Assembly (NCBI GenBank): GCA_958009055.1
Contig: OY253649.1
Coordinates: 930,001-994,000 of the forward strand
Direction: 5' to 3'
DNA: 64,000 bases
Source of the DNA: Choricystis sp. odSpoLacu1
Lineage: Eukaryota; Chlorophyta; Trebouxiophyceae
Of the stretch, positions 23,228 to 35,066 are shown piece by piece. Under the pieces are notes generated by a model. It searched no databases, was not told the origin of the DNA, and worked only from the letters and a program-made list of their open reading frames with translations. Position 1 is the stretch's first letter. Each line of letters starts with the position of its first letter. The translations under genes and the position numbers were made by a program.

Positions 23228-23477
23228 GGTGGGGCAGAGAGGGAGTGGTGTGCGATGCGTCGCAACACAGAAAAGGAAGAACGAAAATGTGACGTTTTCA
23301 CTCTTGCTTTTCAAAAGAAAGGCGGGGGCAAAAAAAACGCGCGCACGAGCAGGCCACGGCCGTCGCCAACAACTTGCGACCGCGCCGCCTCACGCGCCCA
23401 GCACTGCCTCTGCCGCCCTCGAGGGGAGCGAGAGACACCGTACCAGTTTTTTCTCCGCGCGTGACACCGTCCACCCC
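23228..23477. promoter_or_regulatory. Divergent promoter shared by POLD2 and RAD21
   Basis: The starts of two S-phase genes (replicative polymerase subunit and cohesin kleisin) lie back to back with 250 bp between them. An A-rich stretch (AAAAAAACGCGC near 23330) is present; no clear TATA box. Shared cell-cycle control is an inference from position. Confidence 0.45.
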
Positions 23478-25386
23478 ATGTTTTACTCGACCCAAATCCT
23501 GGCCAAGAAGGGCCCCCTGGGCACCATCTGGATCGCGTCCCACCTGGAGAGGCGGCTGAAAAGGTCGCAAGTGTTTGATGCGGACATCGGGGCGTCGGTT
23601 GGTGAGTGGAGTTGAGGGCGGTGCGCGTTTGTTTTTGGGATGTCGCGCGGTCGCGTGCTTCGCGGGCAGGCACGCACAGCACCGCTTGCTGGCGCGCCCT
23701 GGGCCACGGCCCGCCACGCCACTCAGCCCTGGCCTGTGGCTGCAATGTCACGGGGGAGGAGGAGGAGAGGCGGCAGGGGAGAGGAAACACGCACACACAC
23801 GCCCCGCTCTCACACACATTTCCCTCCCTTCCCACCCTCCCCAGACTCCATCATCAACCCGGAAGCCCCCCTCGCCCTCCGCCTCTCCGGCCAGCTCCTG
23901 CTGGGCGTCGTCAAAATCCACGCCCGCAAGGTGGCCTACCTGTTTGCCGACGCGACGGACGCCCTAGGCCGCGCGGCGGCCGTGTTTGACGTCAGCGACG
24001 TCGACCTCGCCGACGCCGACGCGGCTGCCCCCCTCGCCGCCATCACCCTGCCCGCCGACTACGTGGACGACGTGCTGGGGGTGGCGGCAGCTGCGGCCGG
24101 CGGCGTTGGCGGCCTCACAGTCGACGCGTTCGCTGCCTCCCTCGGTCCCGGCGGCGCGGCCCACCTCTCGCGCACGCTCGGGGGCGCCGACTCGTCCTTC
24201 CTCCTGGCCTGTGACGCGTCCACCCTGCTCCCCTTCTCCCTGCACCCGTCCTCCCTGGATGCGGGGGGCGTGTTTGACGTCGCCGGCCGGGACGCGGAAC
24301 GCGCCCTGTCCATGGGAGGGGAGACACTGCGTGACGCGGCGGCGCTCCCCCCCCCCGCTCGCGGGCGCGTCGGCTCTCTTTGGCGGGGGCGACGGCCCCG
24401 ACCCGTCGACCAAGCTCGGCGGCACGGACGTGCTGGAGGCTCCCCCGGGTCTGTCCGCGGGCGGGGGCGCCGGCTACGGCAGCGACGATGATGGCGGCGG
24501 CGGGTATGGAGACAGGTGGGGCGACGACGCGCTGCCGACGCCGGGTGGCGCGCCCTCCACCCCGGGCGCCCCCTCCCCCGCCCACGTGGGCGCGGCCGCC
24601 GCCCTGGCGCGGCGCCGTGTGCGCCCCCGCCTGGACGTGGATGCGGCGGGCCGGGGTGCGCCTGCCACTCAGTTGCCGGGGGCGTCCATCCGAGCACTGC
24701 TCGTCGACGCGGGCCCGTTGCTGCGCGCGCCGCCCCCCTCCGCCGCCGCCGCCGCCGCCGCGCTGGCCACCCCCTTCACTGATGTGGCGGGTGGTGCTGT
24801 GGCCGACCTGGCGGTGAATGTGCAGGCGGTGGCTCGTGCCGGGGCGCGCGCGCCTGCGTCGGTCGCGCTGCTCGGCCGCCCGCTCTTTGCTCCGTTCTTG
24901 GCCCCGCCCCTCTTCTCCGCCGTCGTCGCCGCCGCCCCCGCCCCCCCCGCCCGCCCGCCCCGCAAGCGAGCCGCGCCAGACGGAGAGGCGGCGACCGCGG
25001 CGACGCCCGCGGTCGCGGCTACTGCCGCCGACTCGGGTGGCGACGGGTGGGGCGCGGGCGACGGGTGGGGCGCGGGCGCCGCTGACCCCGACGACGACGA
25101 CGCGGGGTGGGGCGGCGACCGCGCCTCCCCCACCGACTCCGACCCGGCCACGCCTGCCGCCTTCACCGCGCGCACGCGGGACACGCTGGCGAGGGTGCGG
25201 GCGGCTGATGGCGGTCCGCACGGCGCGCCTGCGTCGCTGCGCTCCCTCGCGGCCGGCGCTTCGCGCCTGGACGCGGCGCGCGCCTTCTTCGAGGTGCTGG
25301 TGCTGCGGTCGCGGGGGTCTGTGACCGTGGAGCAGGCAGAACCGTATGGCGACATTGAGTTGAGGGTGGTGGAGGGGGTGGCGTGA
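23478..25386 (+). CDS. RAD21: RAD21/SCC1-type cohesin kleisin (one frame break)
   Basis: Exons 23478-23601 and 23845-25386 (gtgagt...cccag, phase 1). The frame shifts +1 in a C10 run at 24347-24356; nine C would keep it open. Corrected product 554 aa. The N-terminus is diagnostic: MFYSTQILAKKGPLGTIWIASHLERRL, then INPEAPLALRLSGQLLLGVVKIHARKVAYLFAD (SMC3-binding helical domain). The C-terminal winged helix that binds SMC1 is present (AARAFFEVLVLRSRGSVTVEQAEPYGDIEL). It closes the cohesin ring for sister-chromatid cohesion. The middle is disordered, Ala/Pro/Gly/Asp-rich, and separase sites cannot be assigned. The mitotic form is preferred over REC8 because of the QAEPYGDI end, without certainty. 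Confidence 0.92.
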
Positions 25387-25403
25387 AGAGAAAACGTTGG
25401 GTT

Positions 25404-25424
25404 GGGGGGGGGGGGGGGGGGGGG
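25404..25424. repeat. G21 homopolymer
   Basis: A run of 21 G lies 17 bp after the RAD21 stop, in its 3' UTR and 87 bp before the CP26 start. Length in the assembly is probably approximate. Confidence 0.85.
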
Positions 25425-25511
25425 TTGAAAGAACTGAAAACAAAAACGTCAATCACAAAAGTTTCTATTTTTCTTTGCCTCTCCCCCACCCCACACACAC
25501 ACACACACACC

Positions 25512-27179
25512 ATGTCCTCCCTCACCGTCAACGCCTTCTTCAAGAAGGGTGGCGCCACCAAGGCCCCCAAAAAGGCCGCCCCCGCCAAGAAAGTTGGCAA
25601 GGCCGCGCCCAAGACCGCGGCCAAGCCCGCCAAGTCGGCCGGCGGCGGCCGCAAGAGCTGGCTGGGCGGCCGCGAGGCCGGCTCGCTGGACAAGTGGTAT
25701 GGTGAGTAACAGGTGTTTCGATCTGAGGGGAATGAAGGGGGGAGGGTGGCCAGCGGGCGGGGGGTCGGAGTTGCTGGGCGCGTCGATTTGTGGGGGTGAG
25801 GTTTGGGTCCCCCTCCGCCCGCCGCCCCCTCTCCCGCCGCGCCCCCTCCGCCTCCCTCATGCACACTCCACACACACCCCAGGCCCCGACCGCAAGCTGT
25901 ACCTGCCCTCCGGCCTGCTGGACCCGTCCGACGTGCCCGCCTACCTCAACGGCACGCTGGCTGGCGAGTAAGTAACAGAGAAATGGGGTGGAGGGGGGCG
26001 GCAGTTGGTCGTGTGTTGGGGGTGCCACCCACCCCACTTGCTTCACATGCGCACGTCACGTGTGTGGGGGGGGGGAGGCGGGGGCGGCGCCGGCTGGACG
26101 CGGCGCGGGGGCGCGTTTTTTGCGTCGCCTCGCCCTGTGCGAAAATCGGGCGTTCCCTTGGGCCGCCGGCCACCACGCCTCCCTCCCTGCTTCGGATCCG
26201 GCCCCACGCACGCGGGAGCACTGTGTGCCAACGTTGCTTGTGTGCTGGCTGGCGCCGATGCAGGGCAAGGTGGCGCATTGGGGCAGCAGCGGCGCAAGCG
26301 CGGCCGCGACAACGCGACCCTGTTGGCTGCAGGGACCGCCGCCGCCGACCGCCCCCGATCTCAAACCCCCGCTGCTGCATTCGATATGCGGCCAGCGCGC
26401 TGGTGTCGACTGAGGGTGGCGTGGGCGTGGGCAGGGACTCCTGGCGGCTGGCCACGCGACACCCGCAGAAAACGCCGACGCGAGCCGACGCTGCCCGACC
26501 CGTTTCGCGCTCACCCTCTCTGCCTCCCTCTCTCACCGCCCCCCCCCCCCACAGCTACGGCTACGACCCCCTCGGCCTCGGCAAGGACGCCGCCCAGGTG
26601 GAGAAGTACCGCGCCAACGAGCTGCTGCACGCGCGCTGGGCCATGCTCGCCGCCGCGGGCATCATCATCCCGGAAGGCCTCCAAGCCAACGGCGCCGCGA
26701 TCCGGGGCGGCACCTACTACGAGACCGCCGCCGAGCTCGCGTCCACCGGCTCCCTCAACTACTTCGCCGTCCCGTGGGGCGTCGTCACCAACCCGCTCCC
26801 CGTGGCCGCCGTCGCGGTCGTCAACGCGGGCCTACTGGCCGCGGTGGAGCGTTTCCGCGCGTCGGGGGAGGGCCCCTCGGGCTACGCGCCGGGCGTCGGC
26901 AAGTTTGACGCCTCCATCTTCAACGGTCTGGACAACCTGTACCCGGGCGGCCCCTTTGACCCGCTCGGCCTGGCGGACGACCCGGAGGTGTTTGAGGAGC
27001 TGAAGGTCAAGGAGATCAAAAACGGGCGCCTCGCGATGGTCTCCGTCCCTGGGTTTGTCGTCCAGTCCCTCGTCACCGGGGAGGGCCCCTACGCCAACTG
27101 GTCCAAGCACGTGGCCGACCCCTTCGGCTACAACCTGCTGACCATTGTGGGCAACGAGGAGCGCACGCCCACGCTGTGA
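25512..27179 (+). CDS. LHCB5: Chlorophyll a/b-binding protein CP26 (Lhcb5)
   Basis: Exons 25512-25701, 25883-25967 and 26555-27179; introns gtgagt...ccccag and gtaagt...cccacag; 299 aa. Minor antenna of photosystem II linking LHCII trimers to the core. Lhcb5 hallmarks: GRKSWLGG..GSLDKWYGPDRKLYLPSG, helix B/A region YGYDPLGLGKD...EKYRANELLHARWAMLAAAG, PGGPFDPLGLADDP, EIKNGRLAMVSVPGFVVQS, and the end TGEGPYANWSKHVADPFGYNLL. Chlorophyll-ligand residues E/R/H are in the usual places. The N-terminal ~40 residues are Lys/Ala/Pro-rich, as expected for a plastid transit peptide plus stromal tail. Confidence 0.95.
25968..26554 (+). other. Second CP26 intron (587 bp)
   Basis: This is one of the longest introns in the window. 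It starts gtaagt and ends with a polyC tract and cacag. It carries stretches of mixed, less repetitive sequence (about 26100-26480) but no ORF, tRNA or recognisable snoRNA boxes that I can support. Confidence 0.6.
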
Positions 27180-27422
27180 GTGGTGTGTGTGTTTCCCTTT
27201 TTTTCCTTTCGCAACAGAGACCCACAAAAAAAACACCAGCGTGACGATGGTGACAGCCCCCGTGTAAAACGTTGCATGTGTGTGTGTGCGTGTGAGCCTC
27301 GTCAAAGAAACACAGAGAGAGAGTGGAGTGGAGCAACGAGGAACGAGGAACAAGGCGCGGGCGACGTCATTTTTCAAACACTCTTCCCATCGCTTTTCCA
27401 CGCCACCCCCACGCACACAACC

Positions 27423-30342
27423 ATGGCGGCCGCGCCCGCCCCACCCGCGCCAGAGTCACCCTCGGCACCAGACGGTGCCGTGGCCGACTCGGCGGTGGCT
27501 GACGCGCCGGCAGCCGCCCCGCCGGCAAAGGCTGTCGAGCCTGCGCCCCCGTCTCCGCCCCCAGACGCCCCTGTCGCCGAGACCGTCGTCCCCACGGGTG
27601 ATGCCGGTGATCTGAATGGCGCTGTCACCGCGCCGACACCGGAGGATGAGCGCGCGTCGCCGCCAGAGGCGGCAGCGTGCCCCCCATGCGACGACAACCC
27701 GCCGCCTGCCGCCGCGTCGGCCGCCCCCGCCGACCCGCCGCAGGCGCAGCCGTCGCCTGCGCCAGAGCCTGTCAAACAGGAGCCGTCGGACGGGGACGCA
27801 GAGGTGCCGCCCGCGTCCACGGCCCCCGCGTCCGAAACGCGCGACCCGGCGGGCAGCCCGCCTCCACCCGCGCCTGCGCCCGCCCCTGTCGAACAGGGCG
27901 TGGGTGAAGAACATGCACCCCAGCACCAGTCGCGCAAGCGGCCTGCGGCTGGGCGGCGGGACCTCGCCCCCAAAAAGAAGGCGGCGCCGCAGGCCGCGCG
28001 CCCGCCCACTGACGCGCCCACTCCCTCCTCCTCCGACGCGGACGCGCTGGGCATCGTGTGGGGCACCGTCCCGGGGTATCGCCCCTGGCCCGCCCAGGTG
28101 CTGCCCCCCGAGGCGGCCGCCGCGCACGCGGGGCTCGCGTCGACAGACCACCCTCCCAACGCGCTGCCCGTCATGTTTTTCTATGAAAAAGCCTACGTCT
28201 CCTGGCTGTCTCCCTCGTGCGTGCACCCGTGGGCGGACGGCGTGCAGCCCAAAGCCCGCCGCGACGCGCGCGGCGGCGCGACCGCGCATGCGCGCGCGGT
28301 GGACGCCGCGCGGGACCTTCTGGCCGGGGTGCCGCCCCCCCCCCTTCTGGTGGACGCACGCACTGGGTGGAGGGCGGGGGGTGCCGGCCAAGCAGCAGGC
28401 GGGGAAGCGGATGGTGGCGCCGGCCAAGGGAGAGGAGGAGGCGGCGGCGGCGGCGCCGCCACTCGCCGCGGCCGCTGCCGCTGCCGTCCTCGCCCCCCCC
28501 CGCCGCCGGGGCGGCGGCCCCGCCGGCTACCACAAGATCACGCGCAACGTGTGGCTGCCCGGCGTCGCCCGCCCCAAGCGGCGGCCCAAGGCCGACATTC
28601 CGACTTGTGACTGCGTGGCGCCGCCGGACGCGGCGGGCGCAGACGCAGACGCCACCGCGGCCGACGCACCCACCCAGCCTCCCCCCCCCCCTCTGGAGAC
28701 GCTGTCCGGCCGCCGCGCTTGCCCCACGCGCGCACCCGGGCCGCCCCCCCCCATCGGCTGCCCCCCAGACGCCTGCATCAACGCGCTGTCGTGCGTGCGG
28801 TGCGACGCGCGCGCGTGCGCGTCGGGCGCCCGCTGCGCCAACGCCGAGTTTCAGCTGCTCCCGCCCCCCCTGGTCGAACCCTTTGTGCCGGGCGGCAACA
28901 AGGGGTGGGGCGTGCGCGCCACCGCCCCCCTGCCCGAGGGCACGTTTGTGGTGGAGTATGTGGGGGAGGTGACGACGGACGCCGAGTGTGCCCAGCGCAG
29001 GGCGGCCGCGTTTGCCGCGGGCGACCCCACCGTCTACTACATGGCCCTCACCCCTGGCCTCTCCATCGATGCTCGCACGCGCGGCAACCTGGCTCGCCTC
29101 ATCAACTCGTCGTGCGCCCCCAACTGTGTGGCCCAAGTGTGGACGGATGCAGCGACGGGGGAACCGCGCGTCGGCGTCTTCACGTCGCGCGATGTACAGC
29201 CAGGCGAAGAGCTCGCGTACGACTACGCCTTTGAAGCCGCCCCCGACGGTGACGACGGCGACCCGGGTGGCGCGTACTCGTGCCGGTGTGGCGCGCCGTC
29301 CTGCCGCGGCACGCTGCGCGTGGCGGCGGCGAGCGGGGGCGGCACCGCGGGGCGCGACAGGGGGCGGCGCGTGTCGCTGGTCGTCGGCAGCGACGCCGAA
29401 CACGGCTACCGCACGTCCGGCGTCGTCGTCGGCTACGACCAGCGCAAGCGCACCCATGCCATCGCCACCGATGACGGTGGCCGCCTGGCCCTGGACCTGC
29501 GCCGCGTGGAGCACGAGTGGGAGGACGGGGGCGACGACACCGGCCCACCACGCCGCACGCGTGGGCGGCCGCGCAGCGACGGCGACCGCGCGTCTCGTTC
29601 TGCGACGCGCGGCACCTCCAGCAGCCGGATGCGCAGCCCAACCACCCGGGCGCGCGAGAATGCGGCGCGGCGGGCCAAGCGGGCGGCGGCCAAGGTGGGG
29701 GGTGTGGGCGGTGATGGCATGGTGAGTTTGGAGAGGGAGAGGGAGGCGCGACACACACACACACACACACACACACGCCCGGTGACGACACCACGCTTAC
29801 TTGCACGCGGTCACCCGCCCCCCCCTGCGCACGCGCGCGCCGTGTTGGGTGTGAGTGCCGCCACCTGTCTAGAACGCGGACTGGCGCTGCCTCGGTTGCA
29901 CTCACAAGGCCATTCTGGCCGGGCACACTGTTGGCGCGTTTTCCGCGGGGGGAAGGCTCCCTGACGTCCGGCTCGCGCGTGCGCTCAGGGGGGCTGAGAG
30001 GTCGCGCATGAATGCATGAATTCCAAAACTAAAAATACTATGAGAGCCGAGGGCTGTGTGTGTGGGTGGATTGGGGACAGAGGGTGACGGTTTTGGCGTG
30101 CGAAACGAAGAGACAAAAACTTAACCCCCGCCTTTTCCCCTCCCACCCAGGACGTCGACGTGCCCATCACGCTAGCCCCCGAAGCGGCCGCTGTGGCCGC
30201 CTCTGACGGCGCCTCCCCTGTGCCCGTCGTGGAGGCGGAACCAGAGCAGGAGGTGGCGGCAGCTGGCGACGGCGGCGCCTCGATCGCGCTGCGCCTGGAC
30301 GCCGACGGCGACCGCGTGCGCGTGCAGTGGACAGTGGTGTAG
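27423..30342 (+). CDS. PWWP-AWS-SET histone lysine methyltransferase (one frame break)
   Basis: Exons 27423-29721 and 30151-30342 (gtgagt...acccag, phase 0). The frame moves +1 between a C10 run (28335-28344) and a G6 run (28376-28381); corrected length 829 aa. Order: ~190-residue Pro/Ala/Glu-rich disordered head; PWWP domain (GIVWGTVPGYRPWPAQVLPPE...VMFFYEKAYVSWL); Cys-rich AWS-like region (CINALSCVRCDARACASGARC); SET domain (GGNKGWGVRATAPLPEGTFVVEYVGEV, RLINSSCAPNC, ELAYDY); post-SET CRCGAPSCRG; a possible Tudor-like stretch and an AT-hook-like RTRGRPR. AWS plus SET plus post-SET places it in the SETD2/NSD/ASH1 group, which methylates H3K36. The usual NHSC reads NSSC. Confidence 0.85.
29722..30150 (+). 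other. Last intron of the SET gene, with (AC)13
   Basis: A 429-bp intron with a perfect (AC)13 array at 29751-29776. The rest is GC-rich without recognised content. Confidence 0.6.
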
Positions 30343-30362
30343 AGAGAGAGAGAGAGAGAGAG
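30341..30362. repeat. (AG)11 run overlapping the SET gene stop codon
   Basis: The TAG stop (30340-30342) is itself the start of the AG array, the clearest example of the GA-rich sequence that follows stop codons in this window. Confidence 0.95.
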
Positions 30363-30564
30363 GAGAGTGTGTGTCTTTTTTATTCTGTGTCAAAACGCAC
30401 GCAACAACTTGTCCGAGGAGTCCAAAAAAACTGGCGAGAGGTGGTTTTGAGCGCGTTTTTTTTTTTCGGCGACACATCCGTTCGTCTTGTTTCCACGTGT
30501 GCCGCGCTTCGACACCCGCCAAGCGCTCCCCACCCAACCACACGCACACACAACCACACACACC

Positions 30565-33500
30565 ATGCTCGGCGTCGCCCCGGTGGTCGCCCCGCGCGTC
30601 GCGCTGCGGCCCGTCCCGGCGCGCGCACCGCGGCGCGCGCCAGCGCTCGCTCACGCATCTGCGCGCTCCCTCCCCGGCGCCCCAGCCCGCTGGTCCCCGC
30701 CCTCCGCCCCTGGCCGCGCCCGCCCGTCTCGTGGGTCGTTGACCGTGGTGGCCGTGTTTGAGCGGTTCACGGAGCGCGCCATCAAGGCGGTCATGCTGTC
30801 GCAGGCCGAAGCCAAAGCTGTGGCCGCGGCCGAGGTGAGCGGGTCTCGGAGGGCGCGCCCGCCCTAGTGGGGGTCGCTTGCATCCCCCAGCATCGATTGG
30901 GGGCGAGAAATCGTGGGTCGAGGCACCGAGCGCGCGCCTGCGCGTGAGCGCCCTCGATTTCGGTTCTCAATGTTTTTTGTTGGAGCGCCTGCCCGCCTTC
31001 CCGCGCGCGTGCGTGGCAAGCCGTGCTGGGGCGCCCCGCCTCCTCCGGCCGCAACATAGCAATCAACCAGGCGTGTTGCAACCAACTGACCTGTTTTGTT
31101 TCCGCCCTCCCCACCACCACCACCCACAGGTGTGCACCGAGCACCTCCTCCTCGGCCTCATCGCGGAAGACTCCTCCTCCCCCAAGGGCGGCTACTTTGG
31201 CTTCTCCTCCCTCACCATGGACAGGGTGCGGGCTGCCATCACGGAGCGCGCATCGAACGCGGGGCGCAAGGTGAGTGGATGGAGGGGAGGGAGGGGCAGA
31301 GAGACGCTGAACAAAACGACGTCATGCGCGCGTGTTTCGGATGGGAGGCGTCCCGTCGCGCGCCCTTCAGCCGCTTGCAGCGCTCAGAACGCCCCCCCTT
31401 TGGCAGAGGCCAATTCTGGCCGTGCGCTGGGGGTGGTGGATGGGGGGCAGGAGGGCGGGGCGGTGGAGCGTGGACGTGCGCCCTGGAGAGCGCGAAAACC
31501 CAAACAGCCACATGCGAAAACGAGGCGGGAAGCGGCGCGCGTGTCGGGAAACCACCCACACACAAACCAACCCACCACACACACACATCATCATCAGGAC
31601 GTGTCCAAGCCCACCGAGCTCCCCTTCTCCTCCGCCGCCAAGCGCGCCTTTGAGGGCGCCCTGGCCGAGTCGCGGTCGCTGGGCGTCAACTACATCTCCC
31701 CGGAGCACGTGCTCGCCGCCCTGCTCGCCCCGGGTGCCGGCGGCCGGGCGCGCGCCCTGGCGGGCGCCCTCGGCGTGGACGCGGACGCGCTGAAAGCCAA
31801 GGCCGTCACCAAGCTGCGCGGCGAAGCCGACGGCGGCGGTGGCGCCAGCCGCCAGCGCGCGGCCGCGGGCGGCCGCGCCGGCGGCGGCGACACCAAGTCG
31901 GTGCTGGCCGAGCTGACGCGGGACATGTGCGAGGAGGCGCGGTGCGGGCGCACCGACCCGGTGATCGGGCGGGACGGCGAGGTGTGCCGCGCGGTCCAGA
32001 TCCTGGCGCGCCGCACCAAGAGCAACCCAATCCTGATTGGGGAGCCGGGCGTCGGCAAGACCGCCATCGCGGAGGGGCTGGCTGCCGCCATCGTGACGGG
32101 AGTGCTGCCCGACGGGTCACCGCTGCCCTCGTTTTTGGAGGTGAGAAGAGGAAGGAGAGAGAGGGGTTGATGCTTTTCTCCTCTCTCGCACCGCGCACAC
32201 ACAACTCACGCTCTCTCCCCCCTCTCCCACCCTTACCCTAGAACAAACGCATCCTCTCCCTGGACCTGGGCCTCGTCCTGGCGGGCGCCAAGGAGCGCGG
32301 CGAGCTGGAGTCGCGCGTCACAAAAATGCTGGCCGAGATCAACGCCGCGGGCGACGTCATCCTGATGATCGACGAGATTCACACCCTCGTCGGCGCCGGC
32401 TCCATCGGCGGCAGAGGCGGGGGCGGCGGCGGGGGCGGCATGGACATCGCCAACCTGCTGAAACCGCCGCTCGCGCGCGGCGGGCTGCAGTGCATCGGGG
32501 CCACCACACTCGACGAGTTCCGCAAGCACATCGAGAAGGACCCCGCCCTGGAGCGCCGCTTCCAGCCCGTGTTTGTGGGGGAGCCCTCGGAAGCTGAAGC
32601 CGCTGAAATTCTGGCGGGGCTGGCCTCCCGCTACGCTGACCACCACCGCGTCGTGTACGCGCCCGACGCGGTCGCCGCCGCCGTCTCCCTGTCCGCCCGC
32701 TACGTGCCCGACCGCCAACTTCCCGACAAAGCCATCGACGTGCTGGACGAAGCCGGGTCGAGGGCGAGGATCGATGCGTATGAAGCGCGCAAAGCCGCGC
32801 GCGCGGCGGGCGGCGACGCGGCGGCCAACGCGGTCACCGACGCCGACGCGCGCGCCGCGTACGACGACCTGGCGGGGTTGGCTGCTGCCGCGGCCGCCGC
32901 CAACGATGCGGGCGACGCCGAGGAGGCGGCCGCCCTGGCGGCGCGCGAGGCGGGGCTGCGCGCCGCGGCCGTCGGGCGCGCGGCCGACGGCGTGGCCGTC
33001 CCTCTCGTGACACGGGCGGACGTCGAAGCCGTGGTCGCCGCCTGGACCCGCATCCCGGTCGAGACCATGGCCCCCGACGAAAAGGAGAGGCTGCTGGCCA
33101 TCGGGGCGGCGCTGGGGGACCGCGTCATCGGCCAGGACGACGCGGTCAAGGCGGTCGCCGCGCGCGCTGCAGCGCGCGCGTGCGGGGCTCGCGTCTCCCG
33201 ACCGCCCCATCGCGGGCATGCTGTTCTCGGGGCCCACGGGCGTGGGCAAGACGGAGCTGACCAAGGTGAGGGAGAGTGGGTTTGTGGGGGGGGGGGGGAG
33301 AGAGAGAGGAGAGAGAAAGAAACGTGATTTTTTCGACCCATTTTTCCCCCCGCACCTCCTCTCTCAACCCCAGGCCCTCGCCGACCTCTACTTTGGCTCC
33401 CCCGACGCCATGTTGCGCCTCGACATGTCGGAGTACATGGAGCGCCACACCGTGGCCAAGCTGGTGGGCCCTCCCCCCGGCTACGTGGGCTACGGCGAGG

Positions 33501-34282
33501 GCGGCAAACTGACGGAAGCCGTGCGCAGGCGCCCGCACTGCGTCGTGCTGCTGGACGAAGTCGAAAAAGCGCACCCCGACGTCTTCAACGTCCTGCTCCA
33601 AGTCCTGGAGGATGGGCGGTTGACCGACTCTGAAGGGCGCACCGTGTCCTTCAAAAACTGCTTGCTCATCATGACGAGCAACATTGGGAGCAGTGTGGTG
33701 GCCAAGGGCGGCGCGAGCCTCGGGTTTGACCTGGGCGGCCCGGACGATGCCGACGCGCGCGCGTACACCCGCATCCGGTCCCTCGTCATGGAAGAACTCA
33801 AGGGCTACTTCCGCCCCGAGCTGCTCAACAGGCTGGACGAAGTCGTCGTCTTCCGGCAGCTGGACGCGGTGGACGCGCGCCGGATTGCGGCGCTCGAGCT
33901 CGCCAAGACGGCCGACCGCGTCGCCGCGCGCGGGCTGCACCTGGAAGTCACCGCTCCCCTCATGACCGCCATCACGGCCGCCGCCGCCGACCGCGAGTAT
34001 GGCGCCAGGCCCCTCAAACGCGCCATCATGCGGCTGGTGGATGATCCGCTGTCGGACGCTCTGCTCGCCGGCATGCTGTCCGAGGGCGATGTCGCGAGGC
34101 TCGACGTCGCGGCCGACGGGTCCCTCACCCCCGCCGGCGACCCCGTCGTCACCGTCACCTCCCTCAAGCCGGGCGCCGCTCGCCGGCGGGCGGCGGGCGA
34201 GACGGGGCTCAAGAGCGAGGTCGTGTACTCGTCGCTGCCGTCCCGCAAGGCGGCGAAAGCCAAGGCACAGACCAAGGCGTGA
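30565..34282 (+). CDS. CLPD: ClpD (ERD1)-type plastid Clp ATPase (one frame break)
   Basis: Exons 30565-30834, 31130-31270, 31598-32140, 32242-33265 and 33374-34282, all junctions phase 0. The frame slips in the GC tract near 33168-33182; one more CG unit would restore it. Corrected 962 aa. Hsp100 chaperone that feeds proteins to the stromal ClpP/R protease. A ~65-residue Arg/Pro/Ala transit peptide precedes [21 protein letters not shown]. Walker A of AAA-1 [13 protein letters not shown], Walker [29 protein letters not shown]-2 [36 protein letters not shown]. ClpD rather than Clp[36 protein letters not shown], and no UVR region seen between the AAA domains. Confidence 0.9.
31271..31597 (+). 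other. Second CLPD intron (327 bp)
   Basis: Begins gtgagt and ends catcatcatcag after a CA-rich stretch. Nothing else recognised. Confidence 0.6.
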
Positions 34283-35066
34283 GAGGGCGTGGCGCCACGC
34301 CCCTCCGTTTTTGTGTACATTTTTCTCAGTATACCACCACCGTTGTATCCCCCCACCCTGCCCCGCGTCGACCGCAAGAAAACGCCGCCGCTGTTTTTTG
34401 TGTCGACAGTATCCTTCCCGGCGGGTCGTCCGTTTCCAAAAGACAACAAACCCCATTTTCCCCCCCATTTTCGTGCCTTGTGTGCGTGTGTGTGCTTGCA
34501 GTTTCCGTCCTGGCGTAGCAAACTTTTGGGCGAGAACTTGAGAGAGAGAGAGAGAGTTGGGGAGGGAGAGAGAAACAAGACGTGCGCACGCGCATCCCCC
34601 ACACCACCGTTGTGCCCTATGCCCCACCTCCCGTGGCGGCCCAGGCTCGGCGAGGCAGACAAGCCCCTTACAAACAAACAACAACACTTGTGGCGACCCC
34701 CCCCCCCCCCCTGACGCCTTCCGCGCAGACCCCCCTTAGCACAAAACCATTGTTCGAACAAAAAAAAACATACGCCCCCTTTTTCACCTCCTTGTTTTTT
34801 TTCCTTGTCCCTGCGTTTTTTGGACTTTGTGCGCGCCGCATCGCTTTTGTGTGTGTGTGCTCTTGGCGCGTTGGTGGGTGTGTGTGTTGGGGAGTAGAGA
34901 CAAACAAAACGGGTTTTTACCTGTGGTGGGGGCGGCTTTGTGCCACCTCCCCCCACACCATTGTAACAAACGGGAAACAGTTGTGTGTTGTGAAAGCAAC
35001 AAACAAACAAAAACAGAGAGTGTGCGTGTGTTCATGCAAGTGCGGACAGAAAAACTGAAGAAAACT
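34283..35066. other. 784-bp convergent spacer between CLPD and REV3
   Basis: This is the longest gene-free stretch in the window. It is markedly more AT-rich than the genes, with T-rich and A-rich patches, an (AG)8 run at 34541-34556, a C14 run near 34697-34710 and GT-rich segments. It must contain both 3' UTRs and poly(A) sites. A TGTAAC (34964-34969) resembles the TGTAA poly(A) signal of green algae, but lies ~680 bp past the CLPD stop. No convincing ORF, tRNA or snoRNA found. Confidence 0.5.

Noticed and set aside
29751..29776. (AC)13 array as a mobile-element tail
   Set aside because: No adjacent reverse transcriptase, terminal repeats or target-site duplication; simple microsatellite in an intron.
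34283..35066. Hidden gene or ncRNA in the 784-bp convergent spacer
   Set aside because: Short ORFs are low complexity, and no tRNA cloverleaf or snoRNA boxes were found; it looks like two 3' UTRs plus spacer.
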